A stretch of DNA of 64,000 nt. Origin: Aselliscus stoliczkanus. Its lineage: Eukaryota; Chordata; Mammalia; Chiroptera; Hipposideridae. The stretch lies in the NCBI GenBank assembly GCA_033961575.1, contig CM066728.1:95680852-95744851 (forward strand). The letters run 5' to 3'. A program made the position numbers and the translations under genes. The stretch's first letter is position 1; every line of letters starts with the position of its first letter. Positions 24,583-38,399 of this stretch are shown piece by piece. The notes below the pieces were generated by a model. The model had not been told where the DNA came from and made no database searches. It saw only the letters and a list, made by a program, of their open reading frames with translations.

Positions 24583-25446
24583 AAAAATGTAGGTGCCTTG
24601 AAAGTTCATAGCAGTGCTATTTACAATAGCTAAGACTTGGAAACAACAAAAATGCCCATCGGTAGATGACTGGATTAAGAAACTGTGGTATAGTTATACA
24701 ATGGAGTATTACTCCGCTATAAATAAGAATGAAACCGTACCATTTGCAATGATATGGATGGACCTAGAGACTATTATGTTAAGTAAAATAAGTCAGTCAG
24801 AGAAAGACAAATACCATATGATCTCACTCATATGTGGAATCTGAAAAACTGTATGAATGAGCAAAGTAAACAGAAACTGTCTCATAGATATAGAGAAAAA
24901 ATCAGGGTTGCTAATTGGGAGGGTGGTGGGGATGAGGGAGAAAGGGAAGGGATTAGACAGCAACAATAGGCAACTACAATATTGCCACAGGGATATGAAA
25001 GACAGTTTGGAAATATAATAAAAAATGTTGCAAATATTTTGTGGGGTGTCCGATGGTCATATGTCTTGTTAGGGAGACCATTTCATGGATGGAGAAGAGG
25101 CGTGATCACTGCACTGTACACCTGAAGCTGAGGTTGTATAATATTGTATACCAACTGTAATTGAATATATATAGATAGTCACGGGATGTGGATTATAATG
25201 TGGAAGGGAGTCAGAGGAAGTGTAATAGATATATACGATATGGGGGGGAGGAGTGGGGTGGCCAAATGGGGGAGGGGGATTGTCACTCTGAGGGGTAAAA
25301 AGTATAACTATTGCACTGTGTTGTACACCTGAAGCTAATTAAAAATAAATAAATAAATTTAATTAAAAAAAGAATAATAAAAAAAAGAAAGTAGTTGGTT
25401 CCTCCAAATCGTGCAATAAACTTGTTGCTTCCAAAAAAAAAAATGT
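24583..25446 (+). mobile_element. 5'-truncated young L1 with possible 3' transduction
   Basis: From about 24604 the sequence matches the last 76 codons of ORF2 (frame open to the stop at 24842-24844) and the whole 3' UTR of the 14776 copy. After the first A-rich tail comes about 45 nt of non-L1 sequence (25387-25432) holding AATAAA at 25415-25420, then a second A11 tail. The 8-mer aaaaatgt follows TT at 24583-24590 and recurs after the second tail at 25439-25446, a plausible target duplication enclosing the extra piece. About 13 nt of unexplained filler (24591-24603) precede the L1. Confidence 0.82.
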
Positions 25447-25449
25447 TTA

Positions 25450-27640
25450 CATATCTCAAACATTTTGAAAATAGTCAGTTAGCCTTTGTGTTTTTCTTTT
25501 AGTAGAAGTAATCTCCTAGATAGTTTCCCTATGTCAATCAAATGAAATAACTTGCTTTGATATTTTAGAAAAGCAATAGTAATAAAGATATAGAGACAGA
25601 TAGAGAGATGAATAGATAGAATTTTAATGTTTCAAAAACAATAATATCAATTATATGTCAATTATAAAATATAATATTAATTATAACAGTTTTGTCCAAA
25701 AAGGAGCCAGGATGTAGTTTTCACTGGTACAATATTAATACAATGAAAATATGAAGAATATGAAAAGATTACTTTTAATAAAGTAGGATATTTTCAAACT
25801 CTACTTTCTTTCAAAATTATGAACATAGATTGTATTTGGACTTTTGTCAAAGTAATTTTCCAGGCTAGGAATCTTTCTGCTAGTCATTTTTATTCATTTT
25901 ATTTTTTTGGACTCACCTTTTCAGTGAAAAATTACAACATTGGTTTCAGAATTTTCTCTTTTGGATGAACATAGTAAACCCAATCCCCAAGTTGCTGAAG
26001 TAGAAGGGTAACTATTAATGTCACCAGAATTAGGAATGTGAAGCTCAAATTGGTGACATATAAATAGTGCTAGTAGTCATTTTCTATATAGAAATATTAT
26101 TCAAGGGTTATCCAAAGAGTTCCTTTAGAAAAATAATAAAATGCCTTTCTACTGTATGAACTGGCCATATTTAAAAAAAAAATCTAGCTCATCATTTTGA
26201 AAGTTGGAAAGTTGAATTTATTCTATTGTTGAATGAGAAGAATAGCAAACAGAATGTGGTGATGGTGACAACTGTCCTGAGGTTGTATTGGCATCATTAT
26301 CATTCTGCTGCTATTAAACAAAAGTTAATGCAAAGATTTAGAGACATTACATGATATTCTTCAAAAGACTCTAAGAAATCTGTCATATTTAAACTAAGAA
26401 GATTTTTTTAAATTAACACATGTTATATAAATATGTGTTTGTTGAGTTTCTAGCCCTTTAGATATAGTCCTATAAAGTTACCTCTTATTCTTCTTATCCC
26501 AACATAAAATACAAAAATTTAAACAAATGTGAGGAAATGTGCAGTTAATTCTACTATGTTGTAATAGTCACATCACAGCGTACTGTTATATCCATTTGAA
26601 AACTATGCAATTGTTTTGAGTTTTCTAAAGGATATTATAATACTCAGGTAATAACCAAATGAGGGCAAGATAATAGCATATTTGTAGAAATTTTTTACTT
26701 GAATTACAAAAATAGTCTTATAGGAGGGAGAAAAGTTTTCCAAGGATTGCATAGTTTAAATAATTTTCAATTGATATAAAAGTACGTTAATAATATGGTT
26801 AAGAACATAGACTTCTGAGCAACAAAGAGTTAGACTAATGTCTTTAGTTCCATCTACTAACCATGAGCAAACAGGTTTTTCCAAGTAATTTAGCCTATTT
26901 TGTTTCTTTACTACTAAAATTATGATGATATCATAAAATTGTTACGAGCATTATATAATTATTTCAATTTAGTGTGATATCACTGACTAGTCAAGAGAAA
27001 TCACTATTTCATAATCATAGAGATTTAATATAGATGTGTTTTCTTTCGCCCATTTATACTCATTTCTTGAAATGGAAAAGATATTCTCACTTCTAAAAGT
27101 GAGTACACTTTTATGATGATTACCTAATAATTACTCAATTGCCACGTAACAGGGGTGGTATTAAAATTTTTGTGACTGATAAGATATAGGCATGGACAGA
27201 TCAAAATAGATGCCAGGTATTAACTGCCACTAAGCGAGAACTATTACAAACAAGTGAATATCTGCCAAAAAAAAAGAAAAGCACATAGAAAAAGAAAATA
27301 CATCACATATGCAAAATGGGAGTAAATATGTTAATCGTTTCTATTGCAAACATCCCCGTTGACTCCATGATTTCCTTTTTGTTTCTGTTTATTTGTTTTA
27401 TTTTGGGGCCATCCTTAGGTTTTTTTGCTAGTCTAATATATGATACTTTGCAACAGGTGAATCTTGCTTGAGATGATAGCTGCCAATTGTGAAATGAAAG
27501 AATGAGAAAACATAATTTATTTTTATTATTTATGAATGTATTAGTAATATACTATTAACAATTCAATTCAAAGTCATTTCTTCTTTCCTACAATGCAGTC
27601 ATTATGAGCTGTCTTACAAATTCAGCTATTTTTCTCCAAT
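25450..27640. other. AT-rich sequence without a gene
   Basis: A probable MIR relic lies at 26795-26975 (separate entry). I see no exon, RNA gene or young element otherwise. Confidence 0.45.
26795..26975 (+). repeat. MIR-like relic
   Basis: Order of words fits a diverged MIR: ggttaagaacatagacttctg, ccatctactaaccatgagca, tttagcctattttgtttctt, then ttgttacgagcattatataa. Weak but colinear. Confidence 0.5.
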
Positions 27641-29050
27641 TAAAAAAAAAATACTCAACGCCTATAGTATACACTAGGGTACACTCTTGGTGGTGTACAT
27701 TTCATAAGTTTTAACAAATGTATAATTATATGTATCTACCATTACAGTGTCATACAATTCTCTGTGTTCTGCTTATTCACCTTTCCTTCTTCCCTGAACA
27801 CTAGCAGACCGTTAATCTTTTTACTGTCTTCATAATTTTGTTTTTTCCAGACATGTAGTCATGTAGTTGAGATCATACAGCATGTAGCCATTTCAGATGG
27901 ACTTATGTTACTCAATAACATGCATTTAAGATTGCTCCATCTCTTTTCTTCTTTTGATTGCACTTATTTTTACTGTATCTTGGTCGCTTCCAAGTTTTGG
28001 CAATTATGAATAAAATTACAATACATATTTAGCATGCAGGTTTCATGCGCACATAAGTTTTCAATTCCCATGGGTAAATACGAAAAAGCACAATTATTGG
28101 ATCATCTGATAAGAGTGTGTTTAGTTTTGTTAAAAACTGCCAAAGTGTCTTAAAAAGTAGCTACACCATTTTGGATTCTCCTCAATAATGAACCAGAGTT
28201 TCTGTTGCTCCATATCCTTGTCAGCACATGGTATTGCAAATGTTTTGGATTTTTGCCATCCTAATAGGTGCAGTTGTTCTCACTGCTTTTGAATATGCAA
28301 TTACTTAGTGATATATAAGCTGAGTATCTCTTCATATGCTTATTTGCCAATTACATATCTCTTAGGTAAGGTGTTTATTACTAGAGTCTTTTGCCCATTT
28401 TTAAATCAGGTTATGTATTTACTTATTGTTAAGTTTTGAAAATTCTTTGTATATTTTGGTTAACAGTCCTTTATCAGGTATGTCTTTTGCAAATATTTTC
28501 TACTAGCCTATGATTTATGTTCTCATTCCCTTGATAATATTTTTCACAGAGTAATTTTTTTTTTTTTTTTTTAGTTTTAATGAAGTCCAGCTGATCAATT
28601 TTTTTTCATGGATTATGCCTTTGCTATGATATCTGCAAAAGCACAGCCATACCCAAGGTCATTTAGGTTTTCTCCTATGTTGCCTACAAGGAGTTTTATA
28701 ATTTTTTAATTCACATTTTGGTCTATGATCCATTTGGAGTTATGATTTTGTGAAGCATATAAAGTCTATATCTAAATTTATTTTTTGCATGTAGATGTTC
28801 AGCTGTTTAAGCATCACTTGGTAAAAAGACTGTCTTCTCTTCATTGCCTTGCTTTGTCTCCTTTATCAGCAACCAGTTGACTATATTTAATGGGTCTAAT
28901 TCTTGGCTCTGTATTCTCTTCCGGATTTAATTGTCTATTCTTTTGCCAATACCACAGTCTTGATTACTATAGTTTTATATTATGTCTTGAAGATTAGTAG
29001 TGTATGGTCTCTGACTTTGGTCTACTTGAATATTGTGTTGGAAAATATTT
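27640..29050 (-). mobile_element. Old L1 3' half, minus strand
   Basis: About 1.4 kb of decayed L1 ORF2 end and 3' UTR, reading from the A-rich tail (T-run side near 27640) toward ORF2 at 29050. Recognisable blocks on the plus strand include ttggatcatctgataagagt, tcttttgcccatttttaaat, ctttatcaggtatgtctttt, ccatttggagttatgatttt and ccaataccacagtcttgatt, in the order expected of antisense L1. No open frame of note remains; it is far older than the young family. Confidence 0.85.
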
Positions 29051-29106
29051 TTTTAATTTAAGAAAATATAGGCTAAATATTGCTTGGTAAGTATATATTC
29101 TAGAGT

Positions 29107-29345
29107 GAGGATTGGCAAACTTTTTTTGTTGTTGTACGTTTGTTTTTATTAAAGAGAAAGATGGTATATATTATAGGTTTGTCAACAACATAAACTGTTT
29201 CTCAACTATTCAGATCAGCTGCTTCAAGTGAAACAGTCTTAGATAAAATGTAAATCAATTAGACTGGCTGTATTACAATAAAACTGGATTTGCAAAAATA
29301 GGTGCTGGCCAGACACAGCTCATGGGTTTGCTGAAACCCAGCTTT
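29107..29345 (+). repeat. MER5/Charlie-like hAT relic (tentative)
   Basis: Begins aggattggcaaacttttttt and carries acaataaaactggatttgca then aaaataggtgctggcc, which follow the wording of MER5-type non-autonomous hAT elements. The second terminal repeat and TSD are not readable. Confidence 0.55.
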
Positions 29346-29349
29346 AGAC

Positions 29350-32090
29350 AATGATTTGCTCACAGTGAGGACTGCCTATGGGAAAGGGGCCACATCTGTT
29401 CTTGTTCCCTACCTTAGAACTGCTACCAAAGCATGTTTTTGTTGTGCAGTATTGACTTAATACGTGTATGGTGAAGAGATAAATAAAATAATGTTTTTTC
29501 ATTGGAAATATCTATTAATATTTTAGTCCATAGAAATTCTATTTAACCTATAATTCAGTATTATACAATCTATTTTAACAAAGCTTTAACTCCATGAAAA
29601 GAATCTGCTTATAAGAAGCTAATAATTAATGTACACCTTTCAGTGAAGAGCATTATTGCATATTACTCTATGAATAAAGTGCACAATCATTCACATGTAC
29701 TGATAATAGTTTGTACAATTCAATAAGGAGCCTATAATATAAGAGGACGAATTACATAATAGTCCAATTAGGTAACCTTAATTCCCAAGTTTAATAATGA
29801 TAACTCCAGGTAAGTACTTGTAATGGAAAATATATTTAGCTAAAATACATATTGTTTTTTCAAGTTTCAAGTCTCTGAAATAGATATTCTCACTTGAGCA
29901 AAAGATACAATGTAGATGTTTTTCAGTCAATTTAACTGTATAAGTGAAAGATTCTTAGGAAAACTCAATTTATTTCATATTTTTATTTATCCTTTCAAAA
30001 TTTCTACATAAGGTTACTTAGGAGCACATTTATTTCTGTAAAATACAGCACAATTTTTAAAGTCAATTGTGGTATTAATATTCAGATTTCATGTTAGCCT
30101 GATAATATTCCTTATTCTAATCCTAATATTAGAACCTTTGTTATTATTCATTGTTAACAACCCGTTAACAAATCACATGGGAAAATGCTCTTTAGCACAC
30201 TTGGAGTGATATCTGAAATAGGGATTCTCTTCTTGTGGGATCCAAGAAGCATACTGATATAAGTAATCAGAAGTAGAAAATTATCTAGAAGAGTTTTTTT
30301 TCTTTCTTTGCTCTTTTATGGAATACAATTTTATTTATTAATATGGATGTATAAGAGATATTCCAGTCTATAAGAAAATATGTAGGAGCTTTTCTTGTAA
30401 TAAATTCAATCTCAGTAAATTATTTCTTCTCTGTTAGATATTTTAATTTTTCCTTAGTATACCATTTCACTTTATGATTGAAATGTACATGTAAAATCTT
30501 TAATATTTATATTATTGTATTATCATGCAGCTTGAAGGAGCCTTGAGAGTTATCTGGAAATTAATATAATATCTACTTTGTGGATTATAAAATTACCATA
30601 TTTATTGGCATCGTTTTTGACAATGAGACAGTAATACAAATGATTGATGATGAAAACTCTCAGGCCAAATTCTCTGTAATAGCCACTGAGTATCCGAGCA
30701 AATATCTTAGTGGATTTCATTAATGCCAATAGGGATTAACTATTTTAAGTAAATTTCTCAAGTAAGTGAGCTAATTGGTCATATCATATTCTGAGTTTGT
30801 TTTTGATTTGTTTCCATAGTAGTATATGTAGACCCATGGTAAATAAAAGCTATATTTATACATAATATTACTAATGAACAAGGGACAGGGATGTCAAATA
30901 GTAAAAAACATAATGATTTCATGTAGTCTATTGAACTCCAATTTCCCTGTTTTATTTTAATTAAATATTTCTCAAGATGCCCACCCACAAGCTATGACTG
31001 CCACGATATTCACAACGTCAGTACTGCAGTCCAGCTCTTGGCCTTGATCTTGCGTGTGTCATGGTTTCATAGCTCCCAGCAATTTATAAAACATTCCCAC
31101 TTGCATATACTGCCCTTTCCTAAAGTGTGTTGTGTAAAAATTGGCATCATATTGTTCTCTTCTCTTTCAGCATTCCTATCATGTAATAAATAAGGCTAGA
31201 AAGGTTAAGTTTTCCCTAGGGTCAAGTTTAAACAACAATAAAGATGTCCAAATATGTAACCTTCCTTAGGACCTACACTGAAAATTTTCAGTGAGTGTAG
31301 ACTCTACCTCTTCATGAAAAAAAAAAAAAATGTACCCACTGAGAAATAATAATACTTTAACTTTAATCCTCAAAATATTACAGAGGTTAATATTAACTAC
31401 ACTTTATTGATATAAGACTGAAGTTCATATTATAGAACTTTGCCAAGTTGCTTAAAATTTCATTGCTGATGGAACTGGAAGAAGCTATAAAGAGAAAAAC
31501 ATATTTTGGGAGAAAGAGGAAGGAACATCTGTGAGAGAGAGAGACAGAGCACACTGTTCAGCAAGTAGAGGAAAAGACATTGAGGTATTGTATCTGGCAA
31601 TTGAGTAATACTATCAAATATTGGTGTAATTAAATATCAATACTATTAAATACTATTAAATACAGGGCATTTTTCTTTTCATCTAAAAATACTTAAAAAA
31701 ATGGTTAATTTGAATTCACTGAATTTCTTTGATCTAGTTATATAATTTGTATCCATTACTTTAGAATATTCATGATCTGCATGATTTTGAGCATCGTCTT
31801 AAAAAATTCCTCCCTACATTGATTTATCATCATTTGAGGTCATTTCTATACTTTTATATCATCACAGCCCAGTAGAACTTTCTTCTCTGTCTAATATGGC
31901 AGCTAGTAATCAATTGTGACTTTTGGAATTTGGCTGCTGAGACAAAGTATATACATTTTTCATTTTATTGAATTTCAATTAAAAATTTCTGGAGTGTATT
32001 CTGATAAAAGACACTAACAGTGTCTTTTATTTAGTCTATTCTACCTACTACCTTAACAATGGAAATGCTAGTTATTTCTTCTTATCGCTC
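29350..32090. other. AT-rich sequence without a gene
   Basis: No recognisable exon or element. Two small perfect inverted repeats are noted at 31277-31297 and 32004-32030. Confidence 0.4.
32004..32030. repeat. Perfect 12-bp inverted repeat, 3-nt loop
   Basis: ataaaagacact and agtgtcttttat are exact reverse complements separated by aac. No context suggests a function. Confidence 0.85.
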
Positions 32091-32093
32091 TTT

Positions 32094-32141
<48 letters not shown>
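32094..32141. repeat. (TG)n microsatellite
   Basis: About 24 uninterrupted TG units. Confidence 0.97.
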
Positions 32142-32142
<1 letters not shown>

Positions 32143-34063
32143 TTGTGTAGTTTTAGGGTCTTGCTTGAAGTCCAAGAGATTTCTTGGGAGTAACACCTGT
32201 TAAAGAGAAGAGGGGATAAGAGTGGGGAGAAAAATCCTACAGGCTGCGATGCAGCTCAGACGAACATGATAGCAAAAGGAGAATTGGTAGAAAGGACTTA
32301 GGTTGCAGAAAAGCTTGGAGAAAGCCTGAGCCAGCCCAATGAGGAAGTTAAGAGCAAAGAGGGCCTATTAGATGAGTCCTGTGTTGGGAAGAAATTGTCA
32401 GTTGCTAGAACTCCCACCATACTCAGTTGCTTGGGAGTTACCTAGGGGAGAAAATGGGCTTGGCTCTTGTGTTCTAGTGAATCCGGAATGCAGTGGAGAC
32501 TGCCTGATCACTGTCTTCCTTGCTATAAATTCTCCTTGAGGATCTAAGCTGCATCTCTCCATGCTGCCAGAGTCACTGTTTTGCTATGCAGGTTCTAATC
32601 TACCTACATGTTTGGGGTATAGCTCCTCCAAGGTTTGCATGAGTCTCTCTAGACAGAGGTTAGTAGGAAGAACTATAGACCTTATCCTGCCATTTGGCCT
32701 TTGTGACCACAACTGGTACAAATCCTTTCACTCCACTATTCATTCTAAATTCACATCACCTGCAGCTATCACCTTGCCAGGTCTTGGTGGTTTTTCTGGT
32801 GATGTAACTCATGCCTAAGAAATCAGAGTCTCTAGTAACCATGACCTCAGTCTAGGGTTGTTGCACTTGTCCAATCACAATCAAAAGTTTGACACATGAG
32901 TATCAGGAAAGCCTTAGATGACTCTCAGAGTTTAAGCATTTGTCTCTTTGTCCTTATTGTACAATAGCAGCTCTACTTGTCCTGCTGATCAGAATCAATT
33001 AACCCTATCTCAGTAGTGAGACTTTTTCTCATATGATAATCCCTTAATACAGGAGTGCAAAGTGCACAGTAGACAGTATAGAGAACTCAAGGAATTTGGG
33101 GACTGATCAATGTAATAGATATGACCACAAGAGGAAGTAACATACAAGAAGCTTTACTAGGCAGTGTTTAGACAGGGTTGCATAAAAAGGAAAGCCTCTC
33201 GCAGCATGAAAGCATTCAGAGACTTGTGGAATTGGGCTAACCATCAAGAAGTAGAAGAGGCAAGGGCACTTTCAGGGGAGAGGGGTATCCGAGAGAGGGC
33301 TTACATGTCTAGGTCATGTCACAATAGTAGCAGGGAATCTCTGTGTCAGAGAGCTGAAGGGCAGTAGTGACTTAGAGTCTACAACCACAAGACTCTATCT
33401 TACCAATGACCAACAGATGCTGACTATAGTTTAGTGGGACAGGCAAAGTAGGCAGGCTCTAAATGACTAAAGTTCTTATGGGTTGGTTTACTTTTTTAAA
33501 TTATGAGAAAATATGAGTTTGGTGCTAGTGGCTTTTGAGCTAATGGGTCTCAACCAACTGTGAAGAAATAAACAACCTAGAGCCAACATACAGGGCCCAT
33601 CATTAGCTCATTTGTATAACAGCTGTAACATTGTTAAATAGGACTCTTGCTGTGTCCCTTGCCGTGTCCCTCTAACCCTAGAGAACATACAGTCATGGCA
33701 ACAGGAAGCAAAAATATTCTAATGAGTCTTTATGAGTGATGACAAGCAGGGTCACACTTGTTCAATCCCTTGGTTCTCATGTATTCCTCCGGTTTGGAGC
33801 ACTACTCCATACATTCTGATTCTGTGCCTATATACATCTCAGAGAAGGACACCTCAGTCTCACACAGTATGGCCTCCACGTAGAGGCCTCATCAGCTTCT
33901 TCAGTAGACCATTCTTGCACCCTGTGAGGCCACCCACTTCTAGATGGCATGCCATCTCCCTTGCTATGAAATGTGTCTGCTGCTTAAATGCTGTGTTGGG
34001 TAGAATTCCATGTCTGTGAATTAGACGTTCTGAAATCTCTGGATAGTGATATTGGCTGAGGTT

Positions 34064-34273
34064 CTACATGTTGGAAAGACAAATTAATTCCTGGAATATG
34101 TATCTATTCTTGTCAGAACAAAACTCTGGCCTATCTAGGATGGAAAGAATTGAGTATAATTGACTTGGAACCATATGGCCAAATTGGTCTCCCTTCAGAA
34201 TAGTGCCAAACTGGGGGCCTGGTATGGTCTCCTTTGCTGGCAAGTTTGTCACATAGCTATGGCAGTAGCTCAC
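34064..34273 (-). pseudogene. Fragment of ERV-L-like pol, integrase side (tentative)
   Basis: A 69-codon open remnant on the minus strand whose order of residues resembles the region at the start of ERV-L integrase. It has no complete zinc-binding or DDE motif. Its place downstream of the RT relic (in ERV orientation) is consistent with a pol order of RT then integrase. Confidence 0.45.
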
Positions 34274-35639
34274 TCAGCTCTGGTTAGTAGGAGTCCATGC
34301 TTTTAGGTCTATGTATAGGCTTCATCTCTTTCATCATAATCAGTCTATAATTTCCCATCAAATCAGTTCAGGGTGACTGGAAAGAAAAGCTGACTAATAA
34401 CTACTGGTTATCTACTTGTCTATTTGATTATTCAGTGTTTTGTACATAGTTGATGCTTGTCAGTGGGCATGAATAAGTAAGACAGCAGCACTCTACAGTC
34501 TTCACTCACTTTAATTCCCTTATGTCCAACCATGTACTCATATCTTGATCTCAGACACACTTGCCTTTTATCTTTCAGATGGTTCCCTTGCAGGTCCCTA
34601 ACCAGACAGCAAGGCCACTTGCCACAGCTTATGATTCTGAATAAATGTTGGACCACTTTCATTTCTTATAAAGAAGATGACCCAGTATGCTAATTTAATT
34701 TTTGCCCTTTGGGAAGATTTTCTTGTCCAGTCTTTTGAGAACATTCTTAATGTGTGTATGATATAGCCAATGTTTGTTTGTTTGTTTGTTTGTTTGCTTG
34801 AACTCACATATAAAGGATACCCACAAATAAACTAAGCTCAGTTCCTTCATACAGGACCTTACTGCCATAGAAATTAACTAAGGGAAGCATGTTGGTACAG
34901 CACAGTGGGCCACGTGGGAGCCTAAGCTACCAACTCATGTACCTTCCTAGTGCCCTCTGGCCTGGCTTAGGATTGATCTCAGATGTACTATTTCCAAATT
35001 ACGATGGCATGTTGCTAGACCTGTACAACAGTCTGTCTTGACAGGTTTAAGGGAATCTAACTTATAATGGTGTTTGTGCCCCACAGTCAGGCACTTGATT
35101 TCTGTCACAGCCCAGTAGCAACCAGGAGCTGTTTTTCAAATAACCTGTAATTCACTACTGCAGGTGCCATTGCCTTGCTCCAGATTTTCAGGAACCTATA
35201 TTGTTATTCTCCTACTGAGTTTTGCCATAAAATCCACATTGTAACATTTTCCATTACTGACAACCCTAATGGAACCTGTCAGATTGTACGTGCCACTTGG
35301 GTCATAGCATAAACATATTATCTCCTGATCTTACCGAAATCTTTTCATGCCACCGAGATAGTTGATCAGAGCAAGGTTGCTAAATATGGAATGGAATGCC
35401 TTTAAAATCCAAGAGGAGGCCCACCAATTGTGCTTCCTTTTTTGTATTAGAGATTTTGAGATGGAACACTTTTTTTTTTTAATTAGAAGGGAATACCTTA
35501 GCATTCCACCATCAAAACAAAACAAAACAAAAAAACGAAAACGAAAACAAACCAACCCCCCAAAAAACCCAAAAACTTTATAGAAGTGGTAGGTTTATGA
35601 AACTTTATCATATTTACCTCTCACCTCCGAAGCATATGG

Positions 35640-36050
35640 TTTTTTTTTTGTGCTTATTTTTATTTATTTATTTATTTTTTAATTAGTTTCAGGTGTGTGT
35701 ACAACACAGTGCAATAGTTATACATTTTACCCCTCAAAGTGACAACTCCCCACCCCCAATTCACCACCCCACTCTCCCCCCATATCATATATATCTATTA
35801 CTCTTCCTCTGACTCTCTTCCACAGTATAATCCACATCCCGTGACTATCTATATATAGTCAATTACAGTAGGTATACCACCTCCACATTAGTAATACAGT
35901 GCAGTGATCAAACCTCTACTCCATCCATGAAATGGTCTCCCTAACAAGACCTATGATCATCTGACATGCCACAGAATATTTACAACATTATTAATTATAT
36001 TCCCCAAACTGTTTTTCCTATCCCAGTGGCAATATTGTAGTTGCCTATTT
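35640..36050 (-). mobile_element. 5'-truncated young L1 (3' UTR only), minus strand
   Basis: About 410 bp matching the 3' UTR of the 14776 element in reverse complement, including the C-rich complement of the G-rich tract near 35746-35782 and the tail as a T-rich run at 35640-35683. It ends within gttgcctattt. It splits the ERV-L pol relic; no clean target duplication was found, which may reflect a target deletion. Confidence 0.9.
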
Positions 36051-36207
36051 CCATCAATGATGCTACCAGGCTAGCCACCTCTTGCTCATCCTGCTTAATA
36101 AGTCCAATATTATTAATGCAACAGAACAATGTGATTTTCTCTGGGATTTCCAGATGACCCAGATCATTTTGGACTGAAATTAGTAGAGTTACATAGCCAT
36201 GAAACAA
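36045..36207 (-). pseudogene. ERV-L-like reverse-transcriptase relic with destroyed active site
   Basis: A short open stretch reading on the minus strand includes EKITLFCCINNIGLIKQDEQ. In retroviral RTs this place holds a Y-x-D-D box; here positions 36109-36120 encode CINN, so both catalytic aspartates are gone. The frame runs into the inserted L1 at 36050. It is a relic of an animal-virus-derived element with no enzymatic potential. Confidence 0.65.
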
Positions 36208-38399
36208 AACAAGCCCTGTTGATCCGTGTCAGTAATGACACCCATCCATCATGGCGTTGTGATCAGGGCTACTAACTAATTTAGCTTCCTCTATAGTATT
36301 TCTCTAAGATTCACGTGGCTTCCATAGTAGCCAACTTTGGGATGAATGCAGATATGATGAAGATAATCACCTTGCATTCTTCAGACTAAAGTTGATAGTA
36401 ATCTCTGTCAATGTGTGTCAGGGCCTGAGTCTTTGACCGAAACTCTCTTAAGAGACTGCAATGCATTAGGTATGCACCGAATCTGGTTTTGGTAGAGCAT
36501 CTTCCCATGTGAGACTTCCCAGGTGCAGCCATTGTAGCGGCATATAGTCAAGCTGAAAGATCACATACAGGATTGTGATCTGGAGCTGGACTCTTTAAAC
36601 CCATTTAGCTGTCCCTCCAATGCTGATATGGTAACTAAAGCTCTCTGACTTCTGCCAGTGTATATCTGGTCTCAATTGCTTTAGGGCTCAGAAAAATCTC
36701 CATTGCTATTAACAAAACAAGTGTTTACATCTCCCAACCTCAACTGTGGCCAACAGAAGAAATCTGACATGGAACTTCTTAGTGAAGCTGGTATCTTCCC
36801 ACCAGCATAATCTCCATGGCCTTCGTAAATGATATGTCTCTGAGCCTTTCCATGGAAAATTTCCTTTGGTATTTCTTCTGACCCTGTATAATCTATCCAT
36901 TCCTGCATGCCTATCTCCCAGGGGCATTTTCTGAGATGACAGCTCAACAATTTCAACTTTTTCAATACGGGCCATTACTTACTTCATACTTTTAAAAGCC
37001 TCCCTAATTGTCTGGGATCTTAGCATGTGAGTTAAATCATCTGTCCCAGGGGAGTGCTCCTGAATTAATGAACTCTTACTCATTTTTTTTATAACTAAGC
37101 GTTTTCAAAATCCAAAATCCAATCCCACTGGTGCTATGTAGGTCCCTGTGGGTACTTGCTAACTGCTTTGGAGTGTAATCTCTTTTCACACGTATTATAA
37201 GGTTCAGAATATTCCCAGTTCGCATAAGCCTTGATTGAATATTAGTTAATGGTCTGGAAGCCAGGAGAGGAGGTAAGAGCAGGCTTGCCTCTCATGACTG
37301 GTGTCCCTCTGCAGTGTATTTCCACGTGGTGAAAAGTGCTAGTTGTCATCAGCAGGGGATGCACATCCTCTTCAGATTCAGAGAGTTCAAAGGAATCATC
37401 AAAGCTACAATCCTATAAGAATCCATCTGATGTTTCCATGTCATGTTTACGAGTCCTTCGTTTTCTGTACCAGGGTCCTGACTTTAGCAATGCAAGCTTG
37501 TCTTGCCAACTCAGTCTTTGAAAGTCTGAAACTGTAACACACAAACCCTGAGTATGCCACCAGTGGTACCTGTTTTCCTACTATAAGAGGTAAGGGCCTA
37601 TGATAAGAGATCATCTACTAAAGGTTCCCTTCCTCTTTCAAAAAACATTTTTATTGTTTGATAACCATCCTTAATTTATATTGTTCCCCTGGAAAGTGAC
37701 AATGTACATTAGTAATAAGCAGACAATAATATTTTTATATTAATAGCATTTCTCCCCCTCTCCCCATATCTTACTCTTATTCATATCCCCCTATATCTTA
37801 CTCAATCTCATAGAGAAAATGACACTATATCTCATTGGAGCAATTTCCCAAATCACAACTAGAAGAATGTTTAGCCTTTGGGCTACCATCCTGTGCCAGT
37901 GACTATTTAGATCACCAACACCTCATGAGCCAGTTGTCAAGTGATCCATTCCCCAGTTCCTATCATACTGACTGCTTTCTAAGACCATTTCTGACATGAC
38001 TACTGTGTCATTTTGGACCCTTGAGGAACCACAGTCCCAAGTTAAGTTAGAAGCACAAGTGATTTATTGTGAGTTAAGCTTGTGCCAAGATAATATGGAA
38101 AGGGCGAGTGTAGAAGCAAAAGACCGCATTGTGATGCTCGTCTGATACCTATGAAAGGAGAGAGGGAAGAAAGAATACTTACTTAGCATAAGCCACAACT
38201 TGTGGTACAGCTCTGACAAAATCTAAGCCATCCCAAAATGGAATTATAGAGCAAATATTGCCCATTAGAGAACAATGACATTGAGCAGAAATTGTTGGCT
38301 GCCAGTAGCAACAATAAGTATTCATTTTTTGGAGCTGTCTGGAGAGAGCATAGCCATGGCTTAAATGTTGCAATTGATCATAAGGGAATTACAGCTGGA

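Noticed and set aside
32004..32030. Intrinsic terminator-like hairpin
   Set aside because: A bacterial type of signal has no meaning here; the stem is AT-rich and isolated.
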